NCBI RefSeq assembly: GCF_037975245.1
Contig: NC_092583.1
Location: forward strand, 14,673,264 to 14,737,263
Source of the DNA: Apostichopus japonicus
Taxonomy: Eukaryota > Echinodermata > Holothuroidea > Aspidochirotida > Stichopodidae
DNA: 64,000 nt
Reading direction: 5' to 3'
A program made the translations under genes and the position numbers. Under the pieces are notes generated by a model. It made no database searches. It saw only the letters and a list, made by a program, of their open reading frames with translations, and was not told the origin of the DNA. Each line of letters begins with the position of its first letter. Positions within the stretch are counted from its first letter, which is position 1. Shown here one piece after another: positions 1-12,799 of the stretch.

Positions 1-1973
1 CCTTTTTAAAAACATCCCCATCCCCACCCCCTTTAAGGATGCCCATGGCAGATGTCTGACTTCCTATGAGGTCACAGGGTCAGATAAAGACACAGCTACT
101 GAATTTTTATCGGGTCCATATCATTATCATTCCACTTTGTCTTTTAACATGATGAAACAATTTGAAAGACTACTAAGATGGAAATATGCATAAATTTTAA
201 CCAAATTGACATTGCACAGACAGTACAGTACTCTACTGGTGTTAAAGTGTCAACATTCAACAAAACACAACATTAAAAAACTCCCCAACACGAATTACTT
301 TATCAAGGTTCTTGAGTCTAGGAACTGAAATACCAAACGAATCTAATCTATGATCTTAAGACACCAAACTGAATTCATGGGATGGTAGTAAGATCCTTCA
401 GGAGAAAACCAGTGTTTGTTTCTTTTGTGTTGTCTATAATGAAGATTGCCAACACTCTACGGCTACTACTAATTTAAATGAGTTGTTAGTGTCTTAGAAA
501 AATCACAATAAGGGAAAGACATTTCTGTGAAAATTAAAAGCAAAATGGGGAGGGGGAAAAGATGGACCAAGAAAGACTACAAACCACCCACCCTCCAGGT
601 CACTGCTTCTTCAAAATCTTCCTATAAGCCAGGGATCATCATACATTCTTACAATTCAGAAATCACCTGATGGTGACATTCATTTTAATCCAGACTATTA
701 CTTGTCAGGGATTATCTTCCCAAAACTTGAGCAAAAGTTTATCAGGTGAAAATACTTTACATTTAAAATGACCATATCTTGAAGTGGGGAACCAGATTAT
801 TGAGATGTAGGGTTTTCAATTACCACTAGAATATATTTGAGAATATTTTCACTTCCATTTAAATGATATATTTGCTGCCAATATATTTGTGATCCCTCTA
901 AAAGTTTCAAGGATGTCAGTATTTCTCTTTGCATTTCACCACAGGAAAATTGCTAGAACTTTCAAAATGTGCATTCCTGGAGGTTAAAAACAAAGATAAC
1001 AATGAAAGTTGACAGTGTTAAATCAAGGCCCCACAAGACTTTTTAAAAGATAATCACTGGTCACTTGTTGCGTTCACAATCCCAAGGTTGCACAATACAA
1101 ACAGTCGCTCCCAGGGTACTTCTGTGTGCCAGACATGGGCTTTACCGTGGCCACATCACATATCTAGTGCACACATTATACAAACAAGTTACCTCGCAGG
1201 TCTCCGTTTATACACCTGGGTGAAAAGTGAGGCAATTGAGATCAAGTGCATGAATTCCCCTATGGGAAGTCCCCCAGGGGGACACATAGATGTGGTGTAC
1301 TGCAGTGCCCCAGGACGGATTGTTTGGATTGTGCTCAATTTAATGTGTGGGTGTGACAAGTTAACCAATGACCAGTGGTTAAGTGTTGTAAAGTCGTGTG
1401 AGAGGGCCTTACCCTCATACAAGACTGTAAACCTTCAACTTTAAGAACACGACGTAATGATCGAGGCCAAGACTACGACCAACAAGTCCAGTATTCTACC
1501 ATTTTGCACAATGCTCTGAGACTCTCTCAAAAATCCTTAGACACAGAGGAGTTTCCTTAAACTTACATGAGGAAAAGTGTCTTGAAAATGTGGGTGAGAT
1601 GCTTACTACATTTTGGCATATTAGTGACCATTATCAATCAATTTTCTAGCAGATTTTGGGCACAGCAACAATGACCTTGAAGTGACACAAAACTGTATAT
1701 AAGAATATTAAGATTCACTGCGCTAAACCAAAGTCAGGATTATGTATTTATCTTGAAGTGTGGTTAACCTGTACAAAATTAGCACCGGGCAGTGTTTTCC
1801 CATTAAAATCGTAGTTGAGCTTATAAACCCAAAAGCACCCAAAAAATATAAATTAACATTGATATGATTTTGTTCCCCAGTTAGAGATAAAAAGGAAGGG
1901 ACGATTCTTGCAAAATATAAAGTTATCTGTGTCATAAATATAAATTTCTTCAAATTTCTCTGCAGTAAATCAG
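1..1973. other. 3' flank and probable 3' UTR of the guanylate kinase gene
   Basis: This stretch lies directly downstream of the guanylate kinase stop codon, which is read on the minus strand. The proximal part is probably 3' UTR. I see no canonical AATAAA on the minus strand here, only ATTAAA-type variants (for example 1339-1344 and 684-689), so the transcript end is not fixed. A 118-codon ORF at 1088-1444 on the plus strand overlaps an antisense ORF, resembles no family I know and is left out. Confidence 0.5.
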
Positions 1974-2140
1974 TTAACTGTTACCGTTGACTAACCCATC
2001 CGATTTGCCGTCGTTTTGCTGATGGCTTCTAGCTTTAACAAATTGTTTCCCAATTTCTTCTATATTTTTGAGATTCTCATATGCCTTGGCGATGTCGTCG
2101 TTGACGATAATGTGACTGCCGTTGGCGACTTCTTTCTCGA
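1974..2140 (-). CDS. GUK1: GUK1 exon 6 (last coding exon)
   Basis: Acceptor TTTTCAG precedes 2140. The exon supplies residues 168-222 and the stop at 1974-1976. It includes HIIVNDD, matching the family's VVIINDS strand that closes the nucleotide fold, then AYENLK and a variable hydrophilic tail. Confidence 0.96.
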
Positions 2141-5100
2141 CTGAAAAGACAAATGAAAAGATCAAAGAAATATATATAAAAGCATGTCAAAATCTTGTAC
2201 CAAAAAATATTGCAAAACAAAATCTGTTAACACACAAAAAGTTATCTACTAGAAAAGAGGTTCAAATGCCTGAAATTTTGAGAATAACTAGCATCTTCTT
2301 TTAAGAGAGCCGGGTGAAATTTAATTTTTTAACAAAGCTACAAGTAACGCAGCTCTGCAAATACAACTGACTGAACTTTCACAGAGCTTTGTCGCAACCA
2401 AATATAATAATATTCACAGCAGCAAAGAAAATTTTAGCCAGAAGCTTAGAACACGATTCGAACTGGTGACCTCGGGAATAAAGGTCCAAATGAGATGATA
2501 TAAATAAAGCCCTACATTGGTTGCTATTTATATCAAAACTATATCACACCACCTGTCAAAATTCTTATTTGAAGATACTTTCAGAGTTTTTGGCTAACTT
2601 CTGTCTAGCTGCAATCTTTGCTCTAAGGAATGTCCTAAACAAGGCCACTACAAAGCAAAAGTTAGGAAAGCGACCTATTAAAGGTTGATTCAAACTTACT
2701 GAATTTCATCTCCTTTTCTGCAGTTTGCAGCCTCTTCTGTATTGCTTCTTCACTCTCTGTTTTTCTGCCTCTTAGCCTCTCCTCCTGTTAGTCAACAAAC
2801 ACAGACATATATTTTAGCAAAACTATGAAAAAACAAAATATACCAAGAAGGAAACCCAACCATTATACCCAATCCTTGAAGATACTTTTGATAAACAACT
2901 CCTTCAAAGAGATATAGTTTAGACAGGGTAGGGGAGATATCATGTTTCAAATCTTCCTAACGATGACATCACAGAGCCAGCAATGCTTCAATGTTTTAAT
3001 GTTTGACATTATTTGGTTGAGGTGGATTTGCAAATCTTGTGAATAAGTGAAGAAGTTCATAACAGTTACCTACACATTGATAACTGTTTCATTAGAAAGT
3101 ACTACTTATTTTTCAACAGTAAAATATCAACATGTTTGTATTTTTTTCCAGATCCTCCTGCAAGCAGGAACTCGCCAAGAAGCCTCATTGGCTTATCAAA
3201 GCCGCAAGCTGACCGAAGACAGTCTCAAAGATTCATATTTAACGTCCACGATTATGAATTGTCAACAACACTGTAACTGGATAACATACATTAGTGACTC
3301 GAAGTGGGGACCTTATGATTTGAAACATGAAACAATCAAAAATTTGACACATGCATTCACAACCTTGCAGCCACCCGACACAACATCTTAACATCTCTCA
3401 AACAGAACAATGTTTTGCTGAGTTACTTAGAGTTGTTTGTACATCACAATTATCTTCATTTATTTATTTATTTAGGATAAAGACAATAGTTGAGTTTCCT
3501 TCTGAATTAATGGAACATTTTAATATCCAATATAAAACTTCTTGAAGAATCCTTTGAATCCTTTAAATTATAACTTCAGTCTGTTTAAGTGTAACGTTAC
3601 TTAAAATACATCTTGTTTACAAAACAAGACTTGAAAAGTAAATGACACTAAAGGGAAAGATCTTATAAATAATGCCCTATTGTTGCAATTGTTGTATCAT
3701 ATACCAAACACATATGATTGCCCTTTAACCTTATGATTATGCATTATGCAGATTAGCCATTTTAACTTTGTCTTTATTGATTTGAAGAGAAATGTTGCTG
3801 CATACTAATTGGTCTGATTCTAGAAGTCTGATTGGCTGGAAGCAGGCACTTTCTCCACCTGGTGTTGAAAGGTAAGTTAGCTGTCTTGTTGCACATCTTA
3901 AAGGCGTAGGGATCTCTGTGCTTCAAACATTAAAGAGTTTTTCATTAATTTCACCATCATTGTATCATCACTGCACAAATAAACACAGCAAATCAATATT
4001 CTGGCTTTTTGGCGTGATTCCTTACTTTAATTTATTGTGAATTTTTGTCGTTCAATCCCTACTTTGCATGCTACAAAATTATCAAAATTTCCTTATCAAG
4101 ATGGGGCTGACAACAACAAGAATCAAATTCTGTTTCTGATCCCTGCTTTTGAAGTGATTACTTACCAAGACAGTCATACTGGGAGGCTTGACAAAGACGT
4201 AGATGGGGTCGAGACTAGTCCCCCTAACACTTATAACTCCTTGCATATCAATATCCAGAATACAGACTTTATACTGCTTGATAACATCCTCCACTGCTTT
4301 CTTACTACAAACCAGAAAAGAGAATGCAAAATTATTAAATACACATCATCATCAACAATGTACATAACTTCAGTGAACTATGAAAAATAAACAAGGTGAG
4401 GACTGTGTTGCAGGCTTCCATAATGTTCTCTTGCTGCATGGCTACAGGCTTTCCTGGTGGGGCAAATATTAGAAAAATTTCAAATTTCAACATACTGTAG
4501 GCTGTATAGACTACGGTTGGTTACGAGTGGCATCACACAGGATGGAGGTGGGACAGGGTGGGGAGGGGAGGGGTGGAGGAGGGAGTGAGGGGTAGTAACA
4601 AGCAATTATCGGGGTATTCAATGTCATTGCACATGATGGAAGGGTGGAGGGAAGGTCTACAGGTACGCATGAGAGGGTCCTTTATGATTTGATGGGAGAA
4701 TTTTATAGGTTGGAGGAGTGGTACATGCATTATGTGCATGCTCCCACTTCATCTGTTTTATAATCACTAAATACATGTAGAACACAATTAACTATCCTGG
4801 CTTGAGTAGTTGTATTCTCTTCTATGACTCTTACAGCTTTCACATACCTGAAAACATTACAACAGTACATACTAAAATTCCGGCTTTGGTATTTGTAGCA
4901 CTTTGACAGCAGGTACACATACAAGGATCATGGAAAGTAAAAATAAGAGAATCTTGAATTGGTGGATAAAAGGAGCCTCCAACAAGGAACTTTTGATAAC
5001 CTTTAGCAAACTAATATTTAGATTAGATGCCCAAGGTATTTGTTTAAAACCACTGTATTGTACAGCATTATACTTATAGATACTTGTACTACTACAATTT

Positions 5101-8100
5101 CATCTGATCAAAAAGCCCTTTTTTTTTTTTACAATTTCTGAAACTCTACTTAGAAATAGCTTCAAGCTCATGATTGTAATACATCATCAAAAGTATTTTC
5201 ACCAATGTCAAACTTGCATTCCTTTGACATATCTTTACCAGACTAAACTTGACATTGCCACAAGAGTCTGTTCAGGCCGTGAGAATATTCAGTTTGGCTT
5301 ATTGTACTCTGGGTATTTACATTTTAATCAGTCCCAACAAGAATCTTATAATTTCATTAAGTATGCACTCAGTATTTCACTCAGTATTTCATACATTAGG
5401 TATGCACTTCTTATTATTTCATTAGGTATACACTCAGTATTCTGTAAGATGATAGAAAGAGTTAAATCCAGCAGCCGTGAATGGCAGGTGATCCTTCCAT
5501 CTAACTGACCTAGCTGACAAATCCCTGGTTTCTCTTTTTCCCTTTGACAATAAACAAACAGACTTTCATTTAACTCCCCCAAGGCTTGCATTTTGATGTT
5601 ATCTTTCTACTTTAATTTACTTCACACCGATAATAAACTCGCATTTGGCGTTTCTTGTAAATTGTATTTACGAGTCACCCTTATCTACACTGGTGAATTA
5701 AAGCAGTCATGCAATCAGTCCAGAGAACAGGCTGCTATTGTTTTACCACTCAAAGCTTCATACGAAAATGAAAATGAAAAGAGAGAAAAAACTGCTAATT
5801 AACTGCTTATCTAATGCAAAAAGGCCTGTGGAGGTAAAAAATAATGAAAAAGTCAGAGGGCTTGGCATTATGATACTAGCAGGATCTTCTCCAGAGGTGA
5901 CAGCAAATTACAATACTACAGTGAATGGCTGTTAACCCCTCACACGTCGCAACAGACAGTGTTTAATCATCTCTACTAACCTAGTCCCGTACATATTGCC
6001 CGAAAATCCAAGGTATCCGGGCGAATTTTGAAGAAAATTTTTCCCAATACGAAAAACATGTGAGACACTTTGGAATGGTAGAATATGAAGGAGTTCACTT
6101 GGGGTCAGTAAAGGTGCACAGTGTTAAAAGATTACCAGGGCATACTAGACACGGTAGAATGCGGTGCTTAGGTTGTGGGGAGACAGGTAAGTGGGGAACG
6201 AAGTAAATAGTGTTTAATCATCTCTACTAACCTAGTCCCGTACATATTGCCCGAAAATGTCGCTGTTTCTATGAAATCTCCATTGGCTACAGCCTTCTGC
6301 ATGTCTTCCATGTTGGTGTAGTGATAGTCTGTAAGTAGAAGAAAAGTATAAAATATCACAGCAAACTGAGAAGCAAATAGTGTAGATCCTTCATCCATTA
6401 ATACTGAGGTGAGGGGGGGGGAGGGGAGGGGTCTATGAGAAGCCAACTCTGAGGAACACAGGAGCATTAGGGAAGGTTTCAAATTGGAGGGCAAAAGGAA
6501 CCAGTTTTAATTAAGAATGGTTTATATTGGTTCCCAGCAAATTCATTATATTATGTAAATATATGGTGGTTACCATAGAAACAATGATTATATTTACATT
6601 CAAGACCAGATATTTGAAACTAGGTTATGTAAGGAAGAATGGATATATATATATTTATATAAGGGTGCAATCGAACCCCGGATCTTGTGTCACAGACCAA
6701 AGTCCGTACCACTCGACCACAGTGATTCTACTAGTGTGTGAAAGCGTATATACTTGGCTTTGTACAACTGTCAATGAGGTGGTATTTACCCAATGAGGGC
6801 GTATTTACCGGTCGTGAATTGGAATTTTTATGGTGTGTTTATCTCTATTTAATTACTATACATATAGAGCAAAACAATTTTTAAGTTGCTTTGAAGAAAT
6901 GGTATTATATCGCCAAAATATATCAATATATTGGTGATCATCATAATCCAAAATAGAAACAATAAAATTAAATAGAACCTATATAAATGAAATAATAAAA
7001 TCCAAAAATCTTTCCAAAGCAAGCAATGATTCATTTGACAGATATGAACTTACGGTTTGTAGGAACTTTATTTACCATTGATAAAACTAAATAAATACAG
7101 TACACTCATGTTTTTCAACATGTTAAAACTACAATTATAGAATTGAAACTATTAACCCAGCAAAGAGTCAGCTTTTGGTTGAATTAATGTGATAATATCA
7201 AAGCTAATTTGGAGAATATTAAAAACACTACTCATCAATTGAGAGTAGAGATCTGGGGCCTACAATGCAGTGGCAGTGGGCACCGATCCTTGTGGAACCT
7301 GACATTTAAAATTCAAAGTTCAAACAGTCTTAGATGACTTTGTTTGCTAAAAAACCTACGCAAAGTCAGTCCGGGGATATAACTACACAAGGATTAAAGT
7401 CTCTTAACTTGCAGAGTTTACGGAAAGCCAGAAGAAACAATTTGGCAAAGGAATTTGCATCTCACATAATAGATTTGTGTAGGTGGTATGTAATCCTCAG
7501 GGCATAGGTTTCATTTTAAGGATTCAAGTATTATCCACATACAGCCCCAATACAAGTCAGGCATGGCAATATCACTCCTCACAAGGGGGTACTGAATGGT
7601 TTCATCGGGCAGAGCCTGAGGCCAAAGAGTTACAGTAGTAGAGGGTTCCCTGATATCCCCTAAAGCGAACCCAGTATTTAGTAGGCTTGCCTACCGTAAA
7701 CTTGGTCCCGATGTTCCAATCATAACTCAAACAGAATTTAATTAAGACGTTACAAAACATATAATTGTGTTTTTCGCTTTATCTTTTGTACCTATTGTTG
7801 TCTTGTCATTACTGATAACAGATAAATGGTACTCAAGTTGTCTGTACTCAATGTGGATAAACTTCAATAGCATTAAATATTTACACGAAGATATAATTAA
7901 TAAGTTATTCAAGGAGTGTGTGTGTAGAAGTGATTTTAAACTGCAGGTGGTCACACAAGGGTTGCCACTTGTTATTATCCTAAAGTAAAAGCATATTAAA
8001 GGGTGTGAAGACTCGTGCAAATATTAACGTCTAATGCCTGTAATCTGACCTAGTTTCGAATGAAGTGTAACAGAAGTGTTAGACACCGCCATCAATCCCA

Positions 8101-11100
8101 GAAAATACACACAGCTTGCTACCTTCGGTAATTAGACACTAGTGTACAGTCAGTACATACAGCTGCGGTCAATACCCACAGCACAGTGTATAAACGATAC
8201 AGCGATGGACATCTCAGGTCCAGCTAAAGATAACAAGGTATCACGTTTCATTACTGTCTGCATTTTGTAGTGACAAGCAGAAAACTTCACTTGCAAGCAA
8301 CGGAAAGTTAACTTTTTCAGAGCGCGGCAAACGGTTTGGAGCGAGTCTTCAATGCCTTTAAAGTGAGCAAGACTACCCTGCATGAAACATCCATGTCATT
8401 GCAACAACACTGTTAGTAATAGCATGAAAGGAACGAAGAAATGAGACACCCATTATGACCCATAGACAGTGCACTATGTCAGGTTTATACAAGATGCTAT
8501 GAGTCCCAAGGAGCTCAACTTACCAGTGCAAGAAAATCAATCAATTTAATCATTTTAGTTTTAAATCTCAGCAAATGAATAAAACTATGAAGCCAAGACT
8601 TGGACATTTGTTCTGTGCTTCACAAACTCAATACTTTTTAAGCCTAAGACTTCATTATACCATTAAAAGAATAGTTCTGAGGTTAATTAATGATTTTTTC
8701 AGCCTTTAAAGATGAAATTTTTAGCCAATATTTATTTCGGAAAAGAACAAAATACTTTGGTCCTAGTCAAAAATTGCTCTGCTCTTGGAAGTAACATATC
8801 AGATGAAAAAGATACCTTGATGGCAAACTTTCTTAATAAAAGTCACAAAATGTCATTTCTGAATATTTCTGAGAAAGATTATTTACCAACACCATCTTTC
8901 TCCCCTGGTCTTGGCTTTCTTGTAGTATCTGCAAAAACAAAAAGATCATGAATCAAAATTAACATCATTAACCTCTATGACACTAGTGTGCGCATGAGAT
9001 GGGAGGGGGGAGGTGGGGGGGTTTGCTTCTACATAATATTCATTTGGTGGAAAAATGCTAGAAGAATGTCTTAGTTTGAGTACTACTCGATGGAATGCCA
9101 AAAGGATAATCAGATATCATGATGTTCAGATAGAAATGTCCAGGTTTCTGTAAGATACGTCCGTAGTGTAAAATGTTAAAATAAATTTTACATACATGTA
9201 CTTTCACAGTTGCACAGACCTTTTGGAACATCATCAACTTTTACAAAGCATTGTTTGCACGTAAAAGCTTCACTAAAAACGCTGACGCTATGTAGGTCAT
9301 CAGTTTCAAATGAATACTTTTTATAATTTATGCATTTTACATGTATGTTATCTTACAACATACTGTACCTGTTTACATTAGCAACCTCAGTTTATAACAT
9401 TCATATAAAAATTGATATATGATTTCACTTGGACCATGGACATATCCTTTCACAATCATATCTTGTGAGCCACTTGGCATTCCCATAAAGCTGTGTGCAT
9501 TTGGCGAAACTTGCCATAATTCGTAACCAAATGCAAATACAGGAGCTTCTGTACAAAAGCAAAGAAATTTTAATTGGCCATTAAAACGCCATGGCTGGCA
9601 GCTGCTTGCAGACTTTCTGAACAATATTCCAGTATTTAATACCTTTAAGCATTTTATCCTGACTGCAGAAAAATTTTCACCGCACTACTGATGAAGCCAG
9701 CTTTTCTATATAATTTATAAGAGCACAAATACAAATGAAATTGGATAAGAAGCTTTCGGACTTAATTCCAAAGCTATGGTTTTTTTTTAAAATCACCATG
9801 GCAATGGAGAAAATGTAATTATTCACGACAATGATGTAACTTCATTACGACTCTCAGCCCAATCCTTTTTTGAACATTAACAAAGTAGTCTGCTGTAAGA
9901 CTCAGTATAGGACCTTGTGTGACTTAATTAGTGAGAAGAAGCTTTAGAGTAATACTGTATGCAGCACGTACTGAAAGGTAACATGGAATTAGGTCTCTGA
10001 AAAGCACAACTGCCTGCCTGCATGTTTCATGGCAAGCATTTGGCACTAAATTCCCAAAGACTTTACACGACGTTGCTTTAGTTTTGATTTTGATAGAGAT
10101 TTTGATACTAAATTCTACAGGTACTGAAATCAGATAACAAACTAGTTTATTAACTCCACTAGTCAAGTCTAAAATATGTGGATGTTTAACCACAAACTTT
10201 TATAATATTCCATATTGTCTTGTTATATATGTGATGCATGCTATGATCAGATATATAAGGGATAAGGGAGGGGGGAGAAGAGGAAAATAAGGGGGACAAT
10301 CATAGGACTCTTGAAGAACTAATATGAATTTCTTACACTTGACTTCTTAAAGACTACGGTTAATTTGTGATCAAGGTGAACAAAAACATAGCGAGGAATC
10401 TACATCATTTTTGCTTTCTACTTTTCATTAAATGGAATTTTTTCACATTTTCCTTTTAGAAGAAGACAGAGGTACAGACAAGGAGTGAAAAAGGCTGAGA
10501 AATTTCAACAGCTGCTTCAATAGACTTCATTATTGACCTTATCTGGACTCTTGGGTAAAACACTCTCTCAAATAGGACCACATGCAGTTCTAACAATCTC
10601 AAGGAATTTTTAAAAATCTCACAGTTCCAAATTAGGTTAAATAAACACACACTTTGTTTGTTTGGTCCATTTTAGCTAATTGTCATTTTACTACAAAATT
10701 GACTCAACTGGATACACAATCCTTTTGCCGGGGCTGTAGATAGACACCGACTCGATCAACTGAGCCTACGGTAAAAGTATTGTTTGTCTGAGTGACCACT
10801 CCCAGTTAAACACCTTTTTTTTTCTTTTTCTTTTTTTTTCCTTTTTTTTTTGTGTGGGGCAAACAGGATTGAAAGAACCTTAGTATGTAGCCAAACATTT
10901 CCAGGGGAATGAATGCAGTTTATCTATACCTGAGCACACAAATTATCCAGAATAGAACAAATGCAAGAATAGAATAGCAAACTGATGACTTAAAACCAAA
11001 GTCACTGAGCACTGTAAAGGACTAAAATTACACAAACTATAGCACTGAGTCTAGATAAACTACCAATTGTGAGTGAGGAATGTAGAAAAAGTAGGAAGGT

Positions 11101-12799
11101 TTTATTTAAATGATCAACATTCGGTGGGTTAAACTATTACAGTAGGCTCATTTTTACATACATTTGTGAAGTCATGATCCACATTGGAGATGATTTCTTG
11201 TTGCCATGGATTCATTGGGAGTATGATGTCCATTAAACACACTAAAGTAGTTGTATATATGTTGTTTGATGTAATGGGGGAGGGGTTAAACAGCTGTGAG
11301 TAGGCACACAGAACACCTAGTATAATTGATCCAGGCAACATTCATGAAATCCCTTCAAGAAAGGTATCCCTGGAACATTACTTTATATACCCAACTGATG
11401 GAAGTACTGAGAGTGTAACGGTACTGTAGGTATGCTAACTTTAGTAGAACTGTAAACAAGATTATGAAGACTTATAGTAATCAAATAGCAAATTCTGGTG
11501 AAGGTCATGGAGCTTACATGTATGCACTATATATGACACAGTGAATAAATACAGAGCTACAACAGTTAAATCAATTAACTAATTAACTATATATTAGTAT
11601 AATTAACTAAAATAAATGAAATATATAATGCTCCAGCTACTCTCACTGCACACTCTGGAAAAGAACCTGTCCTTTCCATTACCCCTCCCCCCCCCCCCTT
11701 GAATCAGAGAAAACTAAATGACTTCTGTTTTACACATATAGATCTCGCAGAGTGATATGACCTGCTTGGAGATAATTCATCTGCTTGTGTGTCTAACTAG
11801 TGGTACTTATCAAATATATATGATATATGCTATACCACAAACCTATAATCTACTGGAAGTGAGTTCCACAAAAGGGGGGCAGCATGATGAAAGCTGCGAT
11901 CCCCAACCGTTTTTATGCAAGACACTGGAAATTGAGCTGCTTAACATACAGTATCGTAATCTAGAGAGCCTATTTTAGTTTTTTGACGCATGATATCACA
12001 TTAGTCACTCAATTTAACACCAATATCTTCACTAGATTCTAAAATGTCCAGAGTACGAGTAAGAAATCCAGGAGGATATTTACGGGTGTAAGCAACTTTG
12101 GTACCATTTATGGGTACAGGTATTGCTTCACTATATAGGCCTGTCATACCATGCATGCACAATGACTGTCTTCAAACTGTACAGGTCCAGTACCATACTA
12201 CCATACTAAACTATACCATACTAGACCATACTATACAGTACCATAATTACATAGTACCATACTACACTTCAGTAACTTCACATTGTTGAGGAAAATACTA
12301 AAATCAAATACTAAGACGTTGTAGAAATTCTCCCAAACAGGGAACCATGTCACCTTGAATACTTTAAAAGAACAAACAATTTAACTACAATAGACAGCTC
12401 TCAATGGTATGCATCTTACCATATATGCAACTACGGCTTCCATTAGTGTCTTTGTTAACAGACTATGAAATGCTGGCACAACCCCTAAATAGAACAAGTA
12501 TTTACCCTCACCCCCCCCCCCCAAAAAAAAAGCAGAAGCATATATAAGGTACCACAAGAAAAAAAGTGTTTAGTCTCTGGGGGGAGGGGGGGATGGGGGT
12601 GGACAAATTGAATCTAGTTCTAAAGTTAAAGTGATGCATAATGTACAATGTGATACTCACGACTGACAGAGAATCCCATGAAATCTCCATGATCTTTCTT
12701 CAACATCTTTATCAGCGTGCTTTTACCAGAGCCGGACGGTCCCGCAAAAATAATCGGCTTCGGCAAATCTGTGGGGGAGTGGTTGCCATCGCTCGCCAT
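1974..12799 (-). CDS. GUK1: Guanylate kinase, complete six-exon coding region
   Basis: Guanylate kinase transfers a phosphate from ATP to GMP or dGMP, giving GDP or dGDP, in cytosolic purine nucleotide salvage. The joined minus-strand exons are 12799-12661, 8928-8887, 6328-6232, 4304-4166, 2784-2700 and 2140-1974, totalling 669 nt, or 222 residues plus stop. Human GUK1 has about 197, so both ends are slightly longer here. Every junction keeps frame at a GT-AG intron. The P-loop GPSGSGKST is at residues 20-28 (Lys26 contacts ATP phosphate). The GMP-binding region has TTRKPRPGE at 48-56, GDFIE at 77-81 and YGTS at 90-93, and the DIDMQG segment at 110-115 matches the family's DVDLQG. The ATG context (A at -3, G at +4) is strong. 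A 5' exon near 15992 is spliced 11 nt upstream of the ATG. No catalytic residue appears to be missing. The C-terminal tail after GKQ is Asn/Ser rich and not family-typical. Confidence 0.97.
2700..2784 (-). CDS. GUK1: GUK1 exon 5
   Basis: Acceptor AACAG before 2784; donor GTAAGTTTG after 2700. It encodes residues 140-168, starting EERLRGRKTESEEAIQKRL. This is the helical lid-domain segment, whose arginines and TES-EE pattern match human LRQRNTETEES. It ends in split-codon phase 1. Confidence 0.96.
3141..3325 (-). repeat. tRNA-derived SINE, 5'-truncated copy
   Basis: Read on the minus strand, this stretch matches the fuller SINE at 35071-35335 over nearly its whole length. Shared blocks include CATAAGGTCCCC, CGAGTCACT, TTGTTGACAATT, GACGTTAAATATGAA, CTTCGGTCAGC, GGCTTTGATAAGCCAAT and the hairpin CCTGCTTGCAGG. 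The A-box half of the tRNA head is missing. The copy sits in GUK1 intron 4 in the same orientation as the gene. Confidence 0.85.
4166..4304 (-). CDS. GUK1: GUK1 exon 4
   Basis: Acceptor TTTGTAG before 4304; donor GTAAGTAATC after 4166. It encodes residues 93-139, including KVCILDIDMQGV (the core strand with GMP-binding acidic residues) and PIYVFVKPPS (family PIYISVQPPS). It ends in phase 0. Confidence 0.97.
5361..5440. repeat. Short degenerate tandem repeat, AT-rich
   Basis: Phrases of the type CACTCAGTATT and CATTAGGTATGCAC recur about every 15 to 40 bases. This is a small imperfect repeat in GUK1 intron 3. No function is evident. Confidence 0.5.
5958..6007 (-). repeat. 50-bp perfect duplicate of GUK1 exon 3 end plus splice donor
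   Basis: The 50 bases at 5958-6007 are identical to 6209-6258. The source copy is the last 27 bases of GUK1 exon 3, its GTTAGT donor and the next intron bases. The duplicate lies 251 bases further into the same intron in the same orientation, so it forms a second, identical 5' splice site. Use of that site would add 251 nt, which is not a multiple of three. Confidence 0.95.
6232..6328 (-). CDS. GUK1: GUK1 exon 3
   Basis: Acceptor CTTACAG before 6328; donor GTTAGTAG after 6232. It encodes residues 61-93 (DYHYTN...GDFIE...FSGNMYGT), the GMP-binding lobe. The donor region is duplicated exactly at 5958-6007. Confidence 0.97.
6665..6728 (-). repeat. tRNA-like fragment (SINE head or tRNA pseudogene)
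   Basis: On the minus strand an A-box-like TGGTCGAGTGG is followed at tRNA spacing by a B-box-like GGGTTCGATTGC. The flanks do not form an acceptor stem and the anticodon arm does not fold cleanly, so this is more likely a tRNA-derived repeat remnant than a functional tRNA gene. It lies in GUK1 intron 2. Confidence 0.55.
8887..8928 (-). CDS. GUK1: GUK1 exon 2 (42-nt small exon)
   Basis: Acceptor TTTTTGCAG before 8928; donor GTAAATAATC after 8887. It encodes residues 47-60, HTTRKPRPGEKDGV, the conserved GMP-binding TTR-PRPGE loop. The donor is weak for a small internal exon. Skipping it would remove 14 residues in frame. Confidence 0.95.
12187..12268. repeat. Short ACCATACTA-type repeat
   Basis: Variants of TACCATACTA recur about eight times in roughly 80 bases. 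The repeat is simple and degenerate, and lies in GUK1 intron 1. Confidence 0.65.
12511..12531. repeat. C12-A9 homopolymer junction
   Basis: Twelve C are followed by nine A. The same C12-A9 arrangement occurs at 28841-28861. Both are intronic. Confidence 0.9.
12661..12799 (-). CDS. GUK1: GUK1 exon 1 coding part, start codon and P-loop
   Basis: The acceptor CTTTCCAG ends at 12811, so the exon runs 12810-12661 and the ATG is at 12799-12797. It encodes residues 1-46 with the P-loop and FGFSVS-like FMGFSVS. Donor GTGAGTATC follows. The frame upstream of the ATG stays open through the splice to the 5' exon (see findings). Confidence 0.96.

Noticed and set aside
1088-1444. A 118-codon plus-strand ORF
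   Set aside because: It lies in the GUK1 3' flank, has an overlapping antisense ORF, and has no family match or supporting splice signals.
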